Part shown: piece by piece, positions 1 through 8,349 of the stretch
Layout: each line of letters begins with the position of its first letter
How positions within the stretch are numbered: the first letter of the stretch is position 1
Assembly: GCA_003427395.1 (NCBI GenBank)
Contig: BFEA01000035.1
Coordinates: 288,593-319,250 of the forward strand
DNA length: 30,658 nucleotides
Direction: 5' to 3'
DNA from: Chara braunii
Lineage: Eukaryota > Streptophyta > Charophyceae > Charales > Characeae
Position numbers and translations under genes: made by a program
The notes under the pieces: generated by a model
What the model saw: the letters and a program-made list of their open reading frames with translations, nothing else
Databases searched by the model: none
Told to the model about the DNA's origin: nothing

Positions 1-127
1 ATATATATATATATAGTCAAACAGAGCTGCTCGGTAAACCGTAGGCAGAGAGGGAGAAGAGGACAACAAACGAGGGGTTGTGGCAAACTGTTTCGTAGGA
101 GTTTCACCGACTCATATATATATATAA
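1..127. repeat. (TA)n tracts around repeat R copy 1
   Basis: Positions 1-15 and 111-127 are TA dinucleotide runs on either side of a 100-bp repeat (16-115). The other plus-oriented copies, at 2515 and 3023, also follow a TATATA run, so the TA tract seems part of the repeated unit or its preferred target. The left side is cut by the window edge. Confidence 0.8.
16..115 (+). repeat. Repeat R copy 1, left inverted repeat of a 2.5-kb unit
   Basis: Starts GTCAAACAGAGCTGCTCGG and ends CACCGACTCAT. The same sequence occurs reverse-complemented at 2399-2498 with clear similarity over the full 100 bp, and in plus orientation at 2515 and 3023. The inverted pair flanks the Josephin-RING gene, as terminal inverted repeats would. 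No transposase is visible between the arms, and the left target site lies off the window, so a target duplication cannot be tested. Confidence 0.6.
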
Positions 128-455
128 ATGACACAAATATCTTCTTTCTTTTACTGCATTTTTCCTTCTTTCACATTTTTGCAGTTTTGGTGAAGAGTCT
201 ACCACGTCCGGTTTTCGGTGCACCTGCGCTTCTTTATTTTTCATTCTCATTTTCACCCTTCGGACTTTTCCTTTGAGGGTGTTAGGGTGCAGGGTACAAA
301 CAAAGTAAAATGACACAAACTTATGTTCTTCTTTTACTGCATTCTTCACTGTTTTGCAGTGTTAGTGAAGGGTTCCCCACCTTTGCACATTCTTGTACAC
401 TCTTTTCAGCGCACCTGCACATTTTTGTCAGGGTGCAACGTACGTCTAAGTAAAA
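127..455. repeat. Tandem duplication, about 182-bp unit
   Basis: AAATGACACAAA begins both unit 1 (127) and unit 2 (309). Each continues through TTTTACTGCATT, TTTTGCAG, a GTGAAG segment, GCACCTGC and a GGGTGCA...GTAC end. The second unit is shorter and diverged. It lies just 3' of the minus-strand Josephin-RING gene and has no coding potential I recognise. Confidence 0.6.
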
Positions 456-1681
456 CCCTCACGACAGATAGGACAACTGTCATAAGGATGCGGGCGATGG
501 TAGCAGCCCTCCCGCTGATCTACTGAATGAAAACCATTCAGGTAAGCACCTTCGTCACAACAGGAGCCAGGGCAACTAGCATTAACCACACCTATGAAGC
601 ATGCACGACAGAGCGCATGCCGGTTGCAGGCCATGACGATTGTGGGGCGTTCAACATCACAGTTAAGTGCACATTCGCTATAGCGCCCGCAGGCACAGAT
701 GGGACATACTACATCTGGATGTAGAGGATGTTCACAATCCGGATACAGGCGGCATCCCTGCCGCCAGCGGGCCCGAAAAATTATGCGGTTGTAGTGATGT
801 CGACAAAGTCGGTGCTTTCCACAACCAAGTGTAACTGTGTCAGTGATCTCACAAAGAAGGAGGTCACAAGCTATTAGTGCAGCATGTGGGGGAATGAAGA
901 CTAAAGCAGGCACGATGACAAACATGGAGGTAGGCATGGAGACAGACACAGAAACAGGCATGGAGACAGGTGCGGAGGCAGGCACAAAGATTGGTGCAGA
1001 GGCGGGGACGGAAGTACACGAGGTACCCATAGGGTTGGTAATCTGGAAGGAGACAGACACACAAACAGACACAAAGACATGTACAGTGGCAAGCACAGAG
1101 ATAGGCGTAGAGGTCCGCATGGAAGTACACGAGGTACCCATAGGGTCAATGACCTGGAACAGTTGCAGGTTAGGGTAATTACGCACGAGATCACAAATGG
1201 CAGTAATAGTTTGCACCATAGCACCGCCATTCCATAATTCCCAAGAACTAGAGGCATGGACGGGAGCGGTGTAGTGGCCAAGAGCATGTAGAATATAGGC
1301 ACAAACGTGCGAACAGTGGTATGGGTCGCCACCTGAAGGGGCACGCTGCATATCAAGCCAGCGCCTTATCAAAGCAGTCTCCAAAACAGAGATATTGAAT
1401 CCCCCATGTGGACTGTAATTACTCTCTTGCGGGGGATGCAAAGTCGTGTTATCGCCATATAACTCACGTTCCTGAGCATCAAGATCGGAAGCAATGGCCA
1501 AGAAATCAGAGTGAGTATATGGTTCCCTTTGATAGGCTTGTAAGCAGATGTTGGTAGCAGCGAGGCCACACAGATTCGATGGAGGCCGGTCAGGCGGATT
1601 TTCTACCGAATCCCCTACAGTCCCCTTGCCAAGTTCATCCTCGGATGGCCCCTCGCCATCATCCCTCCTATTTTGTGTTTG
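446..1681 (-). CDS. Josephin-type deubiquitinase core fused to RING finger
   Basis: Open frame of 411 residues between an upstream TGA (1682-1684) and the terminal stop. No in-frame ATG precedes the domain, so an upstream exon or a broken start is likely. Residues 36-44 read SNLCGLAAT, the Josephin nucleophile box (Cys38, codon 1568-1570). Then come an LDAQER segment matching the helix after the box, and GGFNISVLETAL, which matches the family's G-N-F-S-I-Q-V-L motif. GHYTA gives His136 and ELWN gives Asn151. The His-Asn gap of 15 equals that of ataxin-3 H119-N134. A Thr/Ser/Pro/Val low-complexity linker with an internal repeat (MGTSCTS twice) follows. The C-terminus (449-706) fits a C3HC4 RING: C-x2-C-x22-C-x2-H-x2-C-x2-C-x41-C-x2-C; a degenerate Cys/His half-site precedes it. 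Josephins cleave ubiquitin and RINGs recruit E2, so opposing activities are predicted, not shown. Could be a decaying copy. Confidence 0.7.
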   Translation of the reverse strand, partial: QTQNRRDDGEGPSEDELGKGTVGDSVENPPDRPPSNLCGLAATNICLQAYQREPYTHSDFLAIASDLDAQERELYGDNTTLHPPQESNYSPHGGFNISVLETALIRRWLDMQRAPSGGDPYHCSHVCAYILHALGHYTAPVHASSSWELWNGGAMVQTITAICDLVRNYPNLQLFQVIDPMGTSCTSMRTSTPISVLATVHVFVSVCVSVSFQITNPMGTSCTSVPASAPIFVPASAPVSMPVSVSVSMPTSMFVIVPALVFIPPHAALIACDLLLCEITDTVTLGCGKHRLCRHHYNRIIFRARWRQGCRLYPDCEHPLHPDVVCPICACGRYSECALNCDVERPTIVMACNRHALCRACFIGVVNASCPGSCCDEGAYLNGFHSVDQREGCYHRPHPYDSCPICREGFT

Positions 1682-1868
1682 TCACGTTGCATAAAGGTCT
1701 GCAGTCAAAGAGCGTCGCAGGCATAGTAAGGATGCTTGGGGCGACAAAAGACGGGGACGGGATGTTGGGGAGGGCCGTGGTGGGGAGAATGAACGGGTTC
1801 TTCATCCAAGAACAGAGATGGAGGAAAGAGGAGTAAGCTGAGGTTGGGAAGTAGGACGAAGCCGACGT

Positions 1869-2267
1869 CTAGGACGGCGAAGAAGACTTTCTGCAGGGGC
1901 AAAACATGATGACGGAGTTTGTGCGGACGAAGTGGTTTGTGGATTGGGAAGAGCGGTAACGGATGGAGACAAAACCAGGGGAGGTAGAAGTGGTGAAGAC
2001 AGGGGTGGTAGAGTAGCCGGAAGGTGGGTAAGAGACGGAGATAAAACCAGGGGAAATAACGGCGGTGAAGACGGGGGGGGATGAAGTCAGGGGTGATGAA
2101 GTCAGGGGTGGTGAAGTGGCTGAAGCAGAGACGGGGGAAGTCGTAGGTGAGACCCGAAGAGGGGACTCTGCAGGTGGTAATGCAGGCATGGCCACATATG
2201 ACATGGAGGAACACACCGAGACCAAGGGCGACACAACAGCTATATGTATACATTTGACGATATACAT
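1869..2267 (-). CDS. Ser/Thr/Pro-rich open frame, possible 5' exon of the Josephin-RING gene
   Basis: An open frame of 132 codons rich in Ser, Thr and Pro. It has an internal repeat of about 25-30 residues, seen as PVFTAVISPGFISV and PVFTTSTSPGFVSI. On the plus strand the same DNA is a purine-rich degenerate repeat of GAAGTCAGGGGTG-like units around 2070-2130. It lies upstream of the Josephin domain on the same strand and could be a disordered N-terminal exon, but I could not pair splice sites convincingly. The open frame may simply follow from the repeat composition. Confidence 0.25.
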   Translation of the reverse strand: MYIVKCIHIAVVSPLVSVCSSMSYVAMPALPPAESPLRVSPTTSPVSASATSPPLTSSPLTSSPPVFTAVISPGFISVSYPPSGYSTTPVFTTSTSPGFVSIRYRSSQSTNHFVRTNSVIMFCPCRKSSSPS

Positions 2268-2273
2268 ATATAA

Positions 2274-2749
2274 TGGTTGGTGCCCACGTCAGGGTATCCA
2301 TTGTCGGGCAGTCGCTGATGCTTGACCACAACCAAGGCTAAGGTGGATTATCACTTACAGTGCAATCAGGTAGGGGGTTCTGCAGACTGTTGAGGGGTCA
2401 GTGATGAGTCGGTGAAACCCCAACGAAACAGCTTGTCACTTCATTTGGTGTCCCCTTCTCCCTCTCTGCCTACGGTTTACCGAGCAGCTCTGTTTGACGA
2501 CATCTATATATATAGTCAAACAGAGCTGCCCGGTAAACCGTAGGGAGAGAGGGAGAAGAGGACAACAAATGAGGGGTTGTGGCAAACTGTTTCGTCGGAG
2601 TTTCACCGACTCATCAGGAGGATGAACCCTCAACAGTCTGCAGAATCCCCTAACTGATTACACTGTAAGTGATAATCCACCTGAACCCCGGCTGTGGTTA
2701 AGCATCAACGACTGCCTGACAACTGATACCTTGAGGTGGGCACCAACCA
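2274..2749. repeat. Large imperfect palindrome (foldback-like element)
   Basis: Left arm 2274-2498 and right arm 2515-2749 are reverse complements with scattered mismatches and small indels, separated by a 16-bp TA-rich spacer. Outer ends read TGGTTGGTGCCCAC and its complement; inner ends are repeat R (GTCAAACAGAGCTGC). The inner 100 bp of the left arm is also the right inverted repeat of the Josephin-RING unit. No target duplication is evident at the outer ends. It could be a foldback or MITE-type element, or two abutting copies of a longer repeat in inverted orientation. Confidence 0.75.
2399..2498 (-). repeat. Repeat R copy 2, right inverted repeat of the 2.5-kb unit
   Basis: Reverse complement of 16-115, with the shared ends GTCAAACAGAGCTGCTCGG and TTTCACCGACTCAT. 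Copies 1 and 2 share the variant CTGCTCGG where copies 3 and 4 read CTGCCCGG, which supports pairing 1 with 2 as ends of one unit. Confidence 0.6.
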
Positions 2750-3022
2750 CTTCCCTCAAGGTACCTGCGGTAAAAGTCAAAGCAGACTATCACTCACCCA
2801 CAGCAGATGGAAAACTCTAAAGATTGTTGGTTCACACCCCATCACAAGCAAGCAAAACACCCACGAAACAAAGAAAGGTCTATCACAACCAAAAAATACA
2901 CTCCAGACACGCCGCTGGCACTAGAGGCACAACATGGCCGCGTAGTGACGGCCCCGACCTCTGCCGCTCGACCTGACCGGAGAATACTGTAGCAGGGTGC
3001 TAGCGAAGTCGTGGTATATATA
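2750..3022. other. Spacer between repeat R copies
   Basis: About 270 bp between the palindrome and repeat R copy 4. No conserved domain appears in any short open frame. I see nothing functional in it. Confidence 0.4.
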
Positions 3023-3064
3023 GTCAAACAGAGCTGCCCGGTAAACCGTAGGCAAAGAGGGAGA
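3023..3064 (+). repeat. Repeat R copy 4, truncated
   Basis: GTCAAACAGAGCTGCCCGG and the following 23 bases match the start of copies 1 and 3, again preceded by TATATA. Similarity stops near the target site of the hAT-like element. Confidence 0.6.
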
Positions 3065-3076
3065 TATTGTCACATA

Positions 3077-3813
3077 CAGGGCTGCCAGGCCGAACGTACG
3101 AAGGCCCCTAAGCTGGCCCGCGAACGTTCCGGCGTTCGGGTCCCCGTATGGGGCCCGAACTTGAAGGGGTTCGAACCCCGCAAAAAAAATATTTTGGCAC
3201 CTAAATATTATTCGTTTTTTCTGAAATTGTTTTTGTGAGTTCTTTGTGATGCATGGTATCTACCTCCTAATTTTGAAGCCATTCTGTCCCGCCAACAAAA
3301 AATGAACAATCCTCAAACATGGTGGTGTCAAAACTTGCTTGCCCGCTCACTAATCTGTTTTTTCTCTCTTTTCACTTTTTGTTTTTCCTTTATTTCAGGG
3401 CATGAAAAAAAATATTATTTCTTAGAACTTCATTTATAGATTCTCTATTATGTAAGATACATAAATATAAATTTTCATAGCATTTGTCACAGCCAAAAAA
3501 AAATGCAAAATCGCCAAAGATGGTGGTGTCTAAAACGTACTCGCCCACTCAATAATTTCACACTCGTTTTATTTTCATTATTATTATTTATTTTTAGTAT
3601 TTGATTTGTATTTAAAATTTGGTAAAGAATTTGGATGTAACGCTGAGGCAAACGTTGTTTAGTTTATTCTTATGCATAACATATATTTTTTTCAGAATTT
3701 TCAGAATTTGTTTTTTTTTTTGGGGGGTCCGCGTTCGGCCGTTCGGCCGAACGCGTCGAGAGGGGGTGCCGAACGTTCGGGCGTTCGGCCCGTCCCGAAC
3801 ACCGGCAACCTTG
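3077..3813. mobile_element. Non-autonomous hAT-like DNA transposon, 737 bp
   Basis: The 8-bp direct repeat GTCACATA occurs at 3069-3076 and 3814-3821, and 8-bp target duplications are characteristic of hAT elements. The ends read CAGGGCTGCC (left) and, on the reverse complement, CAAGGTTGCC (right), fitting CARGGYTGCC inverted repeats. Subterminal regions are GC-rich with strong hairpins: 3134-3160, and a perfect 11-bp-arm hairpin at 3730-3755 (CGCGTTCGGCC arms). Variants of the CGAACG/CGTTCG motif recur at both ends, as expected for subterminal transposase sites. The middle (3190-3715) is AT-rich with no transposase, so movement would need a partner element. Confidence 0.6.
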
Positions 3814-3821
3814 GTCACATA

Positions 3822-3909
3822 ACTATGAACTAAAAGAGTGCACTCTGCAAAAAAAACAAAAAACAAGGGCATATTGAAACCATTCAATTTCTCATTCTTC
3901 TTTTAACTC
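3822..3909. other. Short host spacer between hAT element and LTR
   Basis: 88 bp of A-rich sequence with no coding or structural feature beyond the palindrome GAGTGCACTC. It is the left flank of gypsy element 1. I find no target duplication matching it at the right LTR edge. Confidence 0.4.
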
Positions 3910-4321
3910 TGCAATCAGACTCGCTCTCATTCACACTTCTCACGCATGCAAACAGGTGCGCAGCAAACTGGTGACAAGCGCCCACTCAGAACTCAGAGAT
4001 ATGGTAACCGAGAACACAGTTCAGATTCAAGTTCACTTCGATGGCTATGGCGCCTCAGCGCCCACACAACTCTCTGTTCGCATACCCAGGATCACCCTGG
4101 ATATCCCACACGCGATACTCTGAACACATACACACACACACTGAACTCTACTACAGCTATGGCGGCTATGGCCGCTACTACCCTATCGCTATGGCTACAC
4201 TCCTTCTCTCTCGCCCACTTCGTCCTCGGGCTCACTGCAGACCACCTCGCACAAGTCGCTTGTGGCAGCGCTTCCGCATGGCTCACGCAGGAATGAATGA
4301 ATGACTGGGCGCTGCCGCTTG

Positions 4322-4328
4322 ATTTATA
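4322..4328 (-). promoter_or_regulatory. TATA box of 3' LTR
   Basis: TATAAAT on the minus strand in the context AAGTATAAATCAAG. The same heptamer lies at the same place in the other LTR (12161-12167) and the solo LTR (19602-19608), so it is conserved across all three copies. It is the likely U3/R boundary signal for RNA polymerase II. Confidence 0.65.
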
Positions 4329-4502
4329 CTTCTGCAGCTCATTGGTCTGGCCATTCTCCATGCCCGTAGTGCACACAGTCCCATGCGGTACTTGCTTGAC
4401 TGGACTATGACTGACTGGGGCTGGGACTGCAGACTCAGCACGGGTAGACTCCACCACTTGCCTCACCACTTGCCCACTTGCCTCAACCTAAATGTGGGCA
4501 AC

Positions 4503-4556
4503 TTCGAAAGGCCGCTACTGGGACCTTCCGGAAGGCCGTAGACTTGGCCTTTCGAA
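4503..4556. promoter_or_regulatory. Nested palindrome in LTR U3
   Basis: Perfect 11-bp arms TTCGAAAGGCC (4503-4513) and GGCCTTTCGAA (4546-4556) enclose the perfect 12-bp palindrome CCTTCCGGAAGG (4524-4535). It is kept in the right LTR (12344-12397) and, with changes, in the solo LTR (about 19792-19845). It lies about 180 bp upstream of the TATA box. TTC-nn-GAA is the pairing of heat-shock-factor sites; binding is inference only. Confidence 0.5.
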
Positions 4557-4649
4557 ACTGTAGCAGCTACGACCTTGACCTTTCTAGACTGTAGCAGCTA
4601 CGACCTTGACCTTTCTAGACTGTAGCAGCTACGACCTTGACCCTTCGGA
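4557..4649. repeat. Three 31-bp tandem units in LTR
   Basis: Units start at 4557, 4588 and 4619, each reading ACTGTAGCAGCTACGACCTT and continuing GACCTTTCTAG or a variant; GTAGC-A-GCTAC is itself a small palindrome. The right LTR has only two units, which explains most of the LTR length difference. Confidence 0.85.
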
Positions 4650-4827
4650 GAAGCTACAGTTACGACTTCTAGACCTGACTAAGACACTCGTACTTGACAG
4701 GTCCACAGATCGAACCCCTGCGACCTCTGGGCCCTACGACAATCTACCAACTGTTACAAATACACAGGTCACGGGTTCGACTCTAGGGGTCGACACAGAT
4801 ACTGTACACAGGTAAGGTAGGGGCTAG

Positions 4828-5863
4828 TATAGGACGACCCATCCTCTCCGCCCTTAACCTCTAGAACTGGCCACGGTCCTCTATACGCGGGCAGTAACTT
4901 CTGCGAGATGTTCTCCTCAGGTGCACACTCTTTAGACTTGACTCAGACCAGGTCGCCTATCTGAAACTGCGATGGGCGACGGTGCTTATTAGCCTGTTCT
5001 ATCATTCGGTGTTGGGCCTTCCTGAGGTTTTCAACAACAGTGGCTATCTCTTTCTCGTGTTGTATCACGAACTCCCTAGTACCGGGCGGTAGCCTGTGAA
5101 TCTGATCCCGGTTAAGTCCCTCAAACGGTCTACGTGGTCTAAAGGACTTGTGCAACTCGTTGGGAGTGCGACAGGTGGACAAATGCACGCTGTTATTGTA
5201 TGCGTTGGCTACCTTGGGCATTGACATGATCTGGTCTAATGTACAAGCGCAAAACTTGCTGCAGGATCTTGTTCATCTGTTCTGTCTGACCGTTAGTCTT
5301 TGGATGGCCGCCAGACGACATTAAAAACTTAGATCCATATTGTATGCGTTGGCTACCTTGGGCAACATCTCGTCCCAATTGACATGATCTGGTCTAATGT
5401 ACAAGCGCAAAACTTGCTGCAGGATCTTGTTCATCTGTTCTGTCTGACCATTAGTCTTTGGATGGCCGCCAGACGACATTAAAAACTTAGATCCATAGAC
5501 CCTCATCAGCTCCTGCCAGTTCTGGCTGGTGAAGCCACTATCTCTATCGCTAACTATGGACAACGAGACTCCATGCTCACTAACCCAAAAATCGAAAAAC
5601 TTATGGATCACTAACTCTGTACGGGCCTCTGCAGGCAAAGGAACAAAGACAACACACTTGCTAAATCTATCAACTACAACCATGACTTGGCTCTTGCCGT
5701 GCCTACTCTTGACGCCGACGTCCATAAAATCAATGGACATTGAATCTCCTGGCTGATCAGGAATAGGCAAGGGTCTGATAAGACATAGAGGGGCACGCGT
5801 CGTAGTCTTGTTTCTCTGACAGACTTTGCAACTGCGGACATACTCTATGCAGTTGTTTTTCAT
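4828..5863 (-). pseudogene. Gypsy 1 integrase, interrupted
   Basis: The zinc-binding region carries CKVCQRNK. The catalytic core has SIDFM (first Asp), VSDRDSGF (second Asp) and NGQTEQMN (Glu), the DDE triad of retroviral-type integrases. A tandem duplication (5196-5500) repeats the Glu-bearing segment and disrupts the frame. The C-terminal part (4943-5227) includes ANAYNNSVHLSTCRTPNELH and QIGDLV, then an in-frame stop follows. Coding similarity continues through GPWPVLEVKG right up to the LTR edge at 4828, so the normal tail is missing. No intact integrase can be made from it. Confidence 0.8.
5196..5500. repeat. Tandem duplication inside integrase
   Basis: The block from ATTGTATGCGTTGGCTACC through CTTAGATCCAT occurs at 5196-5338 and again at 5339-5495. 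The first copy lacks ACATCTCGTCCCAA (14 bp), which accounts for the length difference and the frame break. The copies are otherwise nearly identical (one GTT/ATT change seen near 5291/5450), so the event is recent relative to the element's other decay. Confidence 0.85.
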
Positions 5864-7061
5864 TCCTGGCTAGGTATACGCGTGCATTAAGTTGGCTAAG
5901 GTCTTCTGCCAACCAAAATGTCCCTCCGTGTCGTGACATTCCCCTAAGATCAAACTACGGATCTCCTCACTATTGGGAATGCAGAAGCAGTCTCCTACAT
6001 TGGTCTTCTCAAATAACAGACCCTCTGTAGTGCGGTAGTCTGGTTTGGTCTCTGGGGCCTCCTTGACTCTCCTGAGGAGGTCACTATAGATAGGGTCATG
6101 CGCATACGACTGTCTAACTTTCTCTTGCAGGTCACTCCCTATATCCAGATTGTGAACTATAGCTCCAAAGTAGTCTGACCTCCTACTTAGAGCATCCGCA
6201 ACTACGTTGTACTCGCCCTTAACTGGCTTGAGCTCAAAGTCGTACTAGTCTATCTCAGCGACCCACCTAGTTAACTTCGGTGTCATCTTGGCCTGCGTCT
6301 TCAGCCATCTAAGCGTCTCATGGTCTGAATACACCTTGAAGTGCCTCCCAAGCAGGTAATGCTTCCTGTGCTCTAAGCTTGCCTGAGAGCTTGAGTTCTC
6401 TCTCGTACGTCGAGGTAGCAACCTTCTCTGAGGGCATCCTCGCTGACATGAACTCTACGGGTCTGTAGCCATTGTCGTCGTCTTCCTGTAACACGACGCC
6501 TATACCATACTGACTCGCGTCCGTAGTGACGACAAATGGCAAAGATGGATCTGCTACTTTGAGGACAGGGTACTCGATTAACGCGCGCTTTAACTTCTTT
6601 AGCGCAGACGTACAGTCCTTATCCCACTGCCAGATTGCCTCTTTCTTGAGCAACCTGCGAAGGGGAGCGGCGATAGTCGAGAAGTTCATCACGAACTTCC
6701 TGTAATAGTTAGCTAGGCCTAGGAACGACCGCAACTCTGTCAATGTGCGGGGCGTCGGCTTGTCCCTAATTGCCGCTATCTTACTGTCCTCAGGTTTAAT
6801 GCCATCTCCGTCTATCACGTGGCCCAAGTACAGGACTTGTGTCTTTGCCCCCTCGCACTTCTTCGCATTGATCTTGAAGTTAGCTTCTCTTAGCTTCCCC
6901 AAGACCTGCCTCAAATGACCCTGGTGCTCCTTGAGGGTCCTACTGAAGACTAAGATGTCGTCTAAATATACTACGACGAATTTATCTAACCAAGGCTTAA
7001 ACAGATCATTCATACATCGCTGAAATGCAGCTGGCGCATTGGTCAGTCCAAAGGGCATCAC
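5864..7061 (-). pseudogene. Gypsy 1 reverse transcriptase C-half and RNase H
   Basis: Open segment 6318-7061 carries MPFGLTNAPAAFQRCMN, the VVYLDD catalytic motif, LGHVI, LTELRSFLGLANYYRKF and VTTDASQYGIGVVLQ (RNase H-like first Asp). A frameshift follows TYERELK. The rest (5950-6318) is in another frame, with SDHETLRWLKTQ and VADALSRRSDYFGAIV, broken by a TAG. A further open stretch leads into the integrase HHCC region (GECHDTEGHFGW) before another stop. The order is that of Ty3/gypsy pol. Confidence 0.85.
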
Positions 7062-8090
7062 TATGAACTCATAATGCCCATAACGAGTCCGAAATGCAGT
7101 CTTGTACTGGTCATCAGGAGGGACCTATACTGATGATATCCGAACTTCAAATCTATCTTTGAGAAAAATTTACAACCCTGTACCCGATCTAAGAGATCGT
7201 TTATCCTGGGCAGTGCTTCAACATTCTTAACGATAATCGCATTTAGACCCCTATAGTCTTATACACATGCGCAATTTTCCTTCCTTATAGGGACAAACAA
7301 AACTGGTGCTCCAAAAGGAGACGAACTGGGCCTAATCCAACCCTTCTGAAGGGGCTCGTCCAACTGCTTGCGCAGCTCCTTTAACTCTCTAGGGGACATC
7401 CTGTAGACGGCTCCCTTAGGAGTCCTACTGCCAGGCTCTATCTCTATCCTCTGCTGGATCGGCCACGGCACTACTCCTGTCGGCGGCTCAGCTAAGTCTT
7501 CAAACTCTTCCAGCAGCTTGGCAATGGCTGGATCCGTGGATCTATCCTCTTCTTTAGGCTCAGTGACAGGTCTGACATATACTACAAAGACCTGGTCCTC
7601 TAACTGCTCCTTTCTCACTAGTCGCGCGAACGCGGGAGCACTGAGACAGCAATGTGCCAACGAGTTATCTACTCTTGACACATGGAATAGGCGGGCAGTC
7701 TTAACCTCGCCAGACGGACTAGGGAGCCTACACTCGTGCTCTCTCAAGTGGAGTGTGGCCCCTGCTGCCTCTCCCCAGTCCAGGCCTAGGACTATGTCAA
7801 ACGGAAGGTCATCCTGTACAAGGAGAGTCGGGGAATGGATAACTTTCTCCACCTTCCCATCTTTCTCCAGGCGGAAGTACGCCTGAACTCCCTCTACGTA
7901 GTCCTCAACACGCATAGTGCGGTTGTCTGCAAGGACAGTAACTATGGGGTCTTCTAACTTTTGGACTTTCAATCCTAGCCTCAACTTCTTCAGCGCTTTG
8001 CAGCTAATATAACTGCGAGTAGCCCCTGAATCTATAAGGGCCCCAACTCTACTCCTAAAGACCTCTACATCAACTAAACACTAGCTGCCC
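7062..8090 (-). pseudogene. Gypsy 1 aspartic protease and RT N-half
   Basis: The frame opens at 8090. LIDSGATRSYIS (DSG at 8024-8032) is the retropepsin active site. PFDIVLGLDW is the conserved ILG motif. After an acidic linker come GWIRPSSSPFGAPVLFVP and, past a TAA at about 7259, DYRGLNA and FFSKIDL (RT motif A Asp) in the same frame, then a frame change before 7061. A TAG at 8091-8093 separates it from gag. The protease region itself looks intact. Confidence 0.8.
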
Positions 8091-8349
8091 TTTACTATCT
8101 TTCTTCATATTGGCCCAGACAGGCATTCTCTCCTTCAATTCCTCTGCCACGCATGTGAGGGACGTGCCTAGAGAGACACTGACACAAGCAGTCTCTGGAC
8201 AGCTAACTAGGCACGGGCCTGCAACCTCTGTCGAAGGCTCATGTGGTGTGGGAGTTTCCTGTACGCGCGCGCTCGCTTCCCCACATGGCCTAATAGTAGG
8301 GGCAGTTGCGACCCCTACCGGCGGCTGCTTTTTGACTCCTGGGCAGCCC

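Larger units (their letters stand above)
3910..4827 (-). repeat. 3' LTR of gypsy element 1
   Basis: 918 bp matching 11749-12634 almost base for base, from TGCAATCAGACTCGC to GGTAAGGTAGGGGCTAG (plus orientation). The minus-strand 3' end is ...GATTGCA, fitting a terminal CA. The 5' edge (CTAGCCCC) lacks the usual TG. It contains three copies of a 31-bp unit where the other LTR has two, a nested palindrome (4503-4556) and a TATA box (4322-4328). Confidence 0.8.

Noticed and set aside
3166-3179. GGGGTTCGAACCCC, like a tRNA T-arm, inside the hAT-like element
   Set aside because: No D-arm, anticodon arm or acceptor can be fitted around it; it is one of several CG palindromes in the element.
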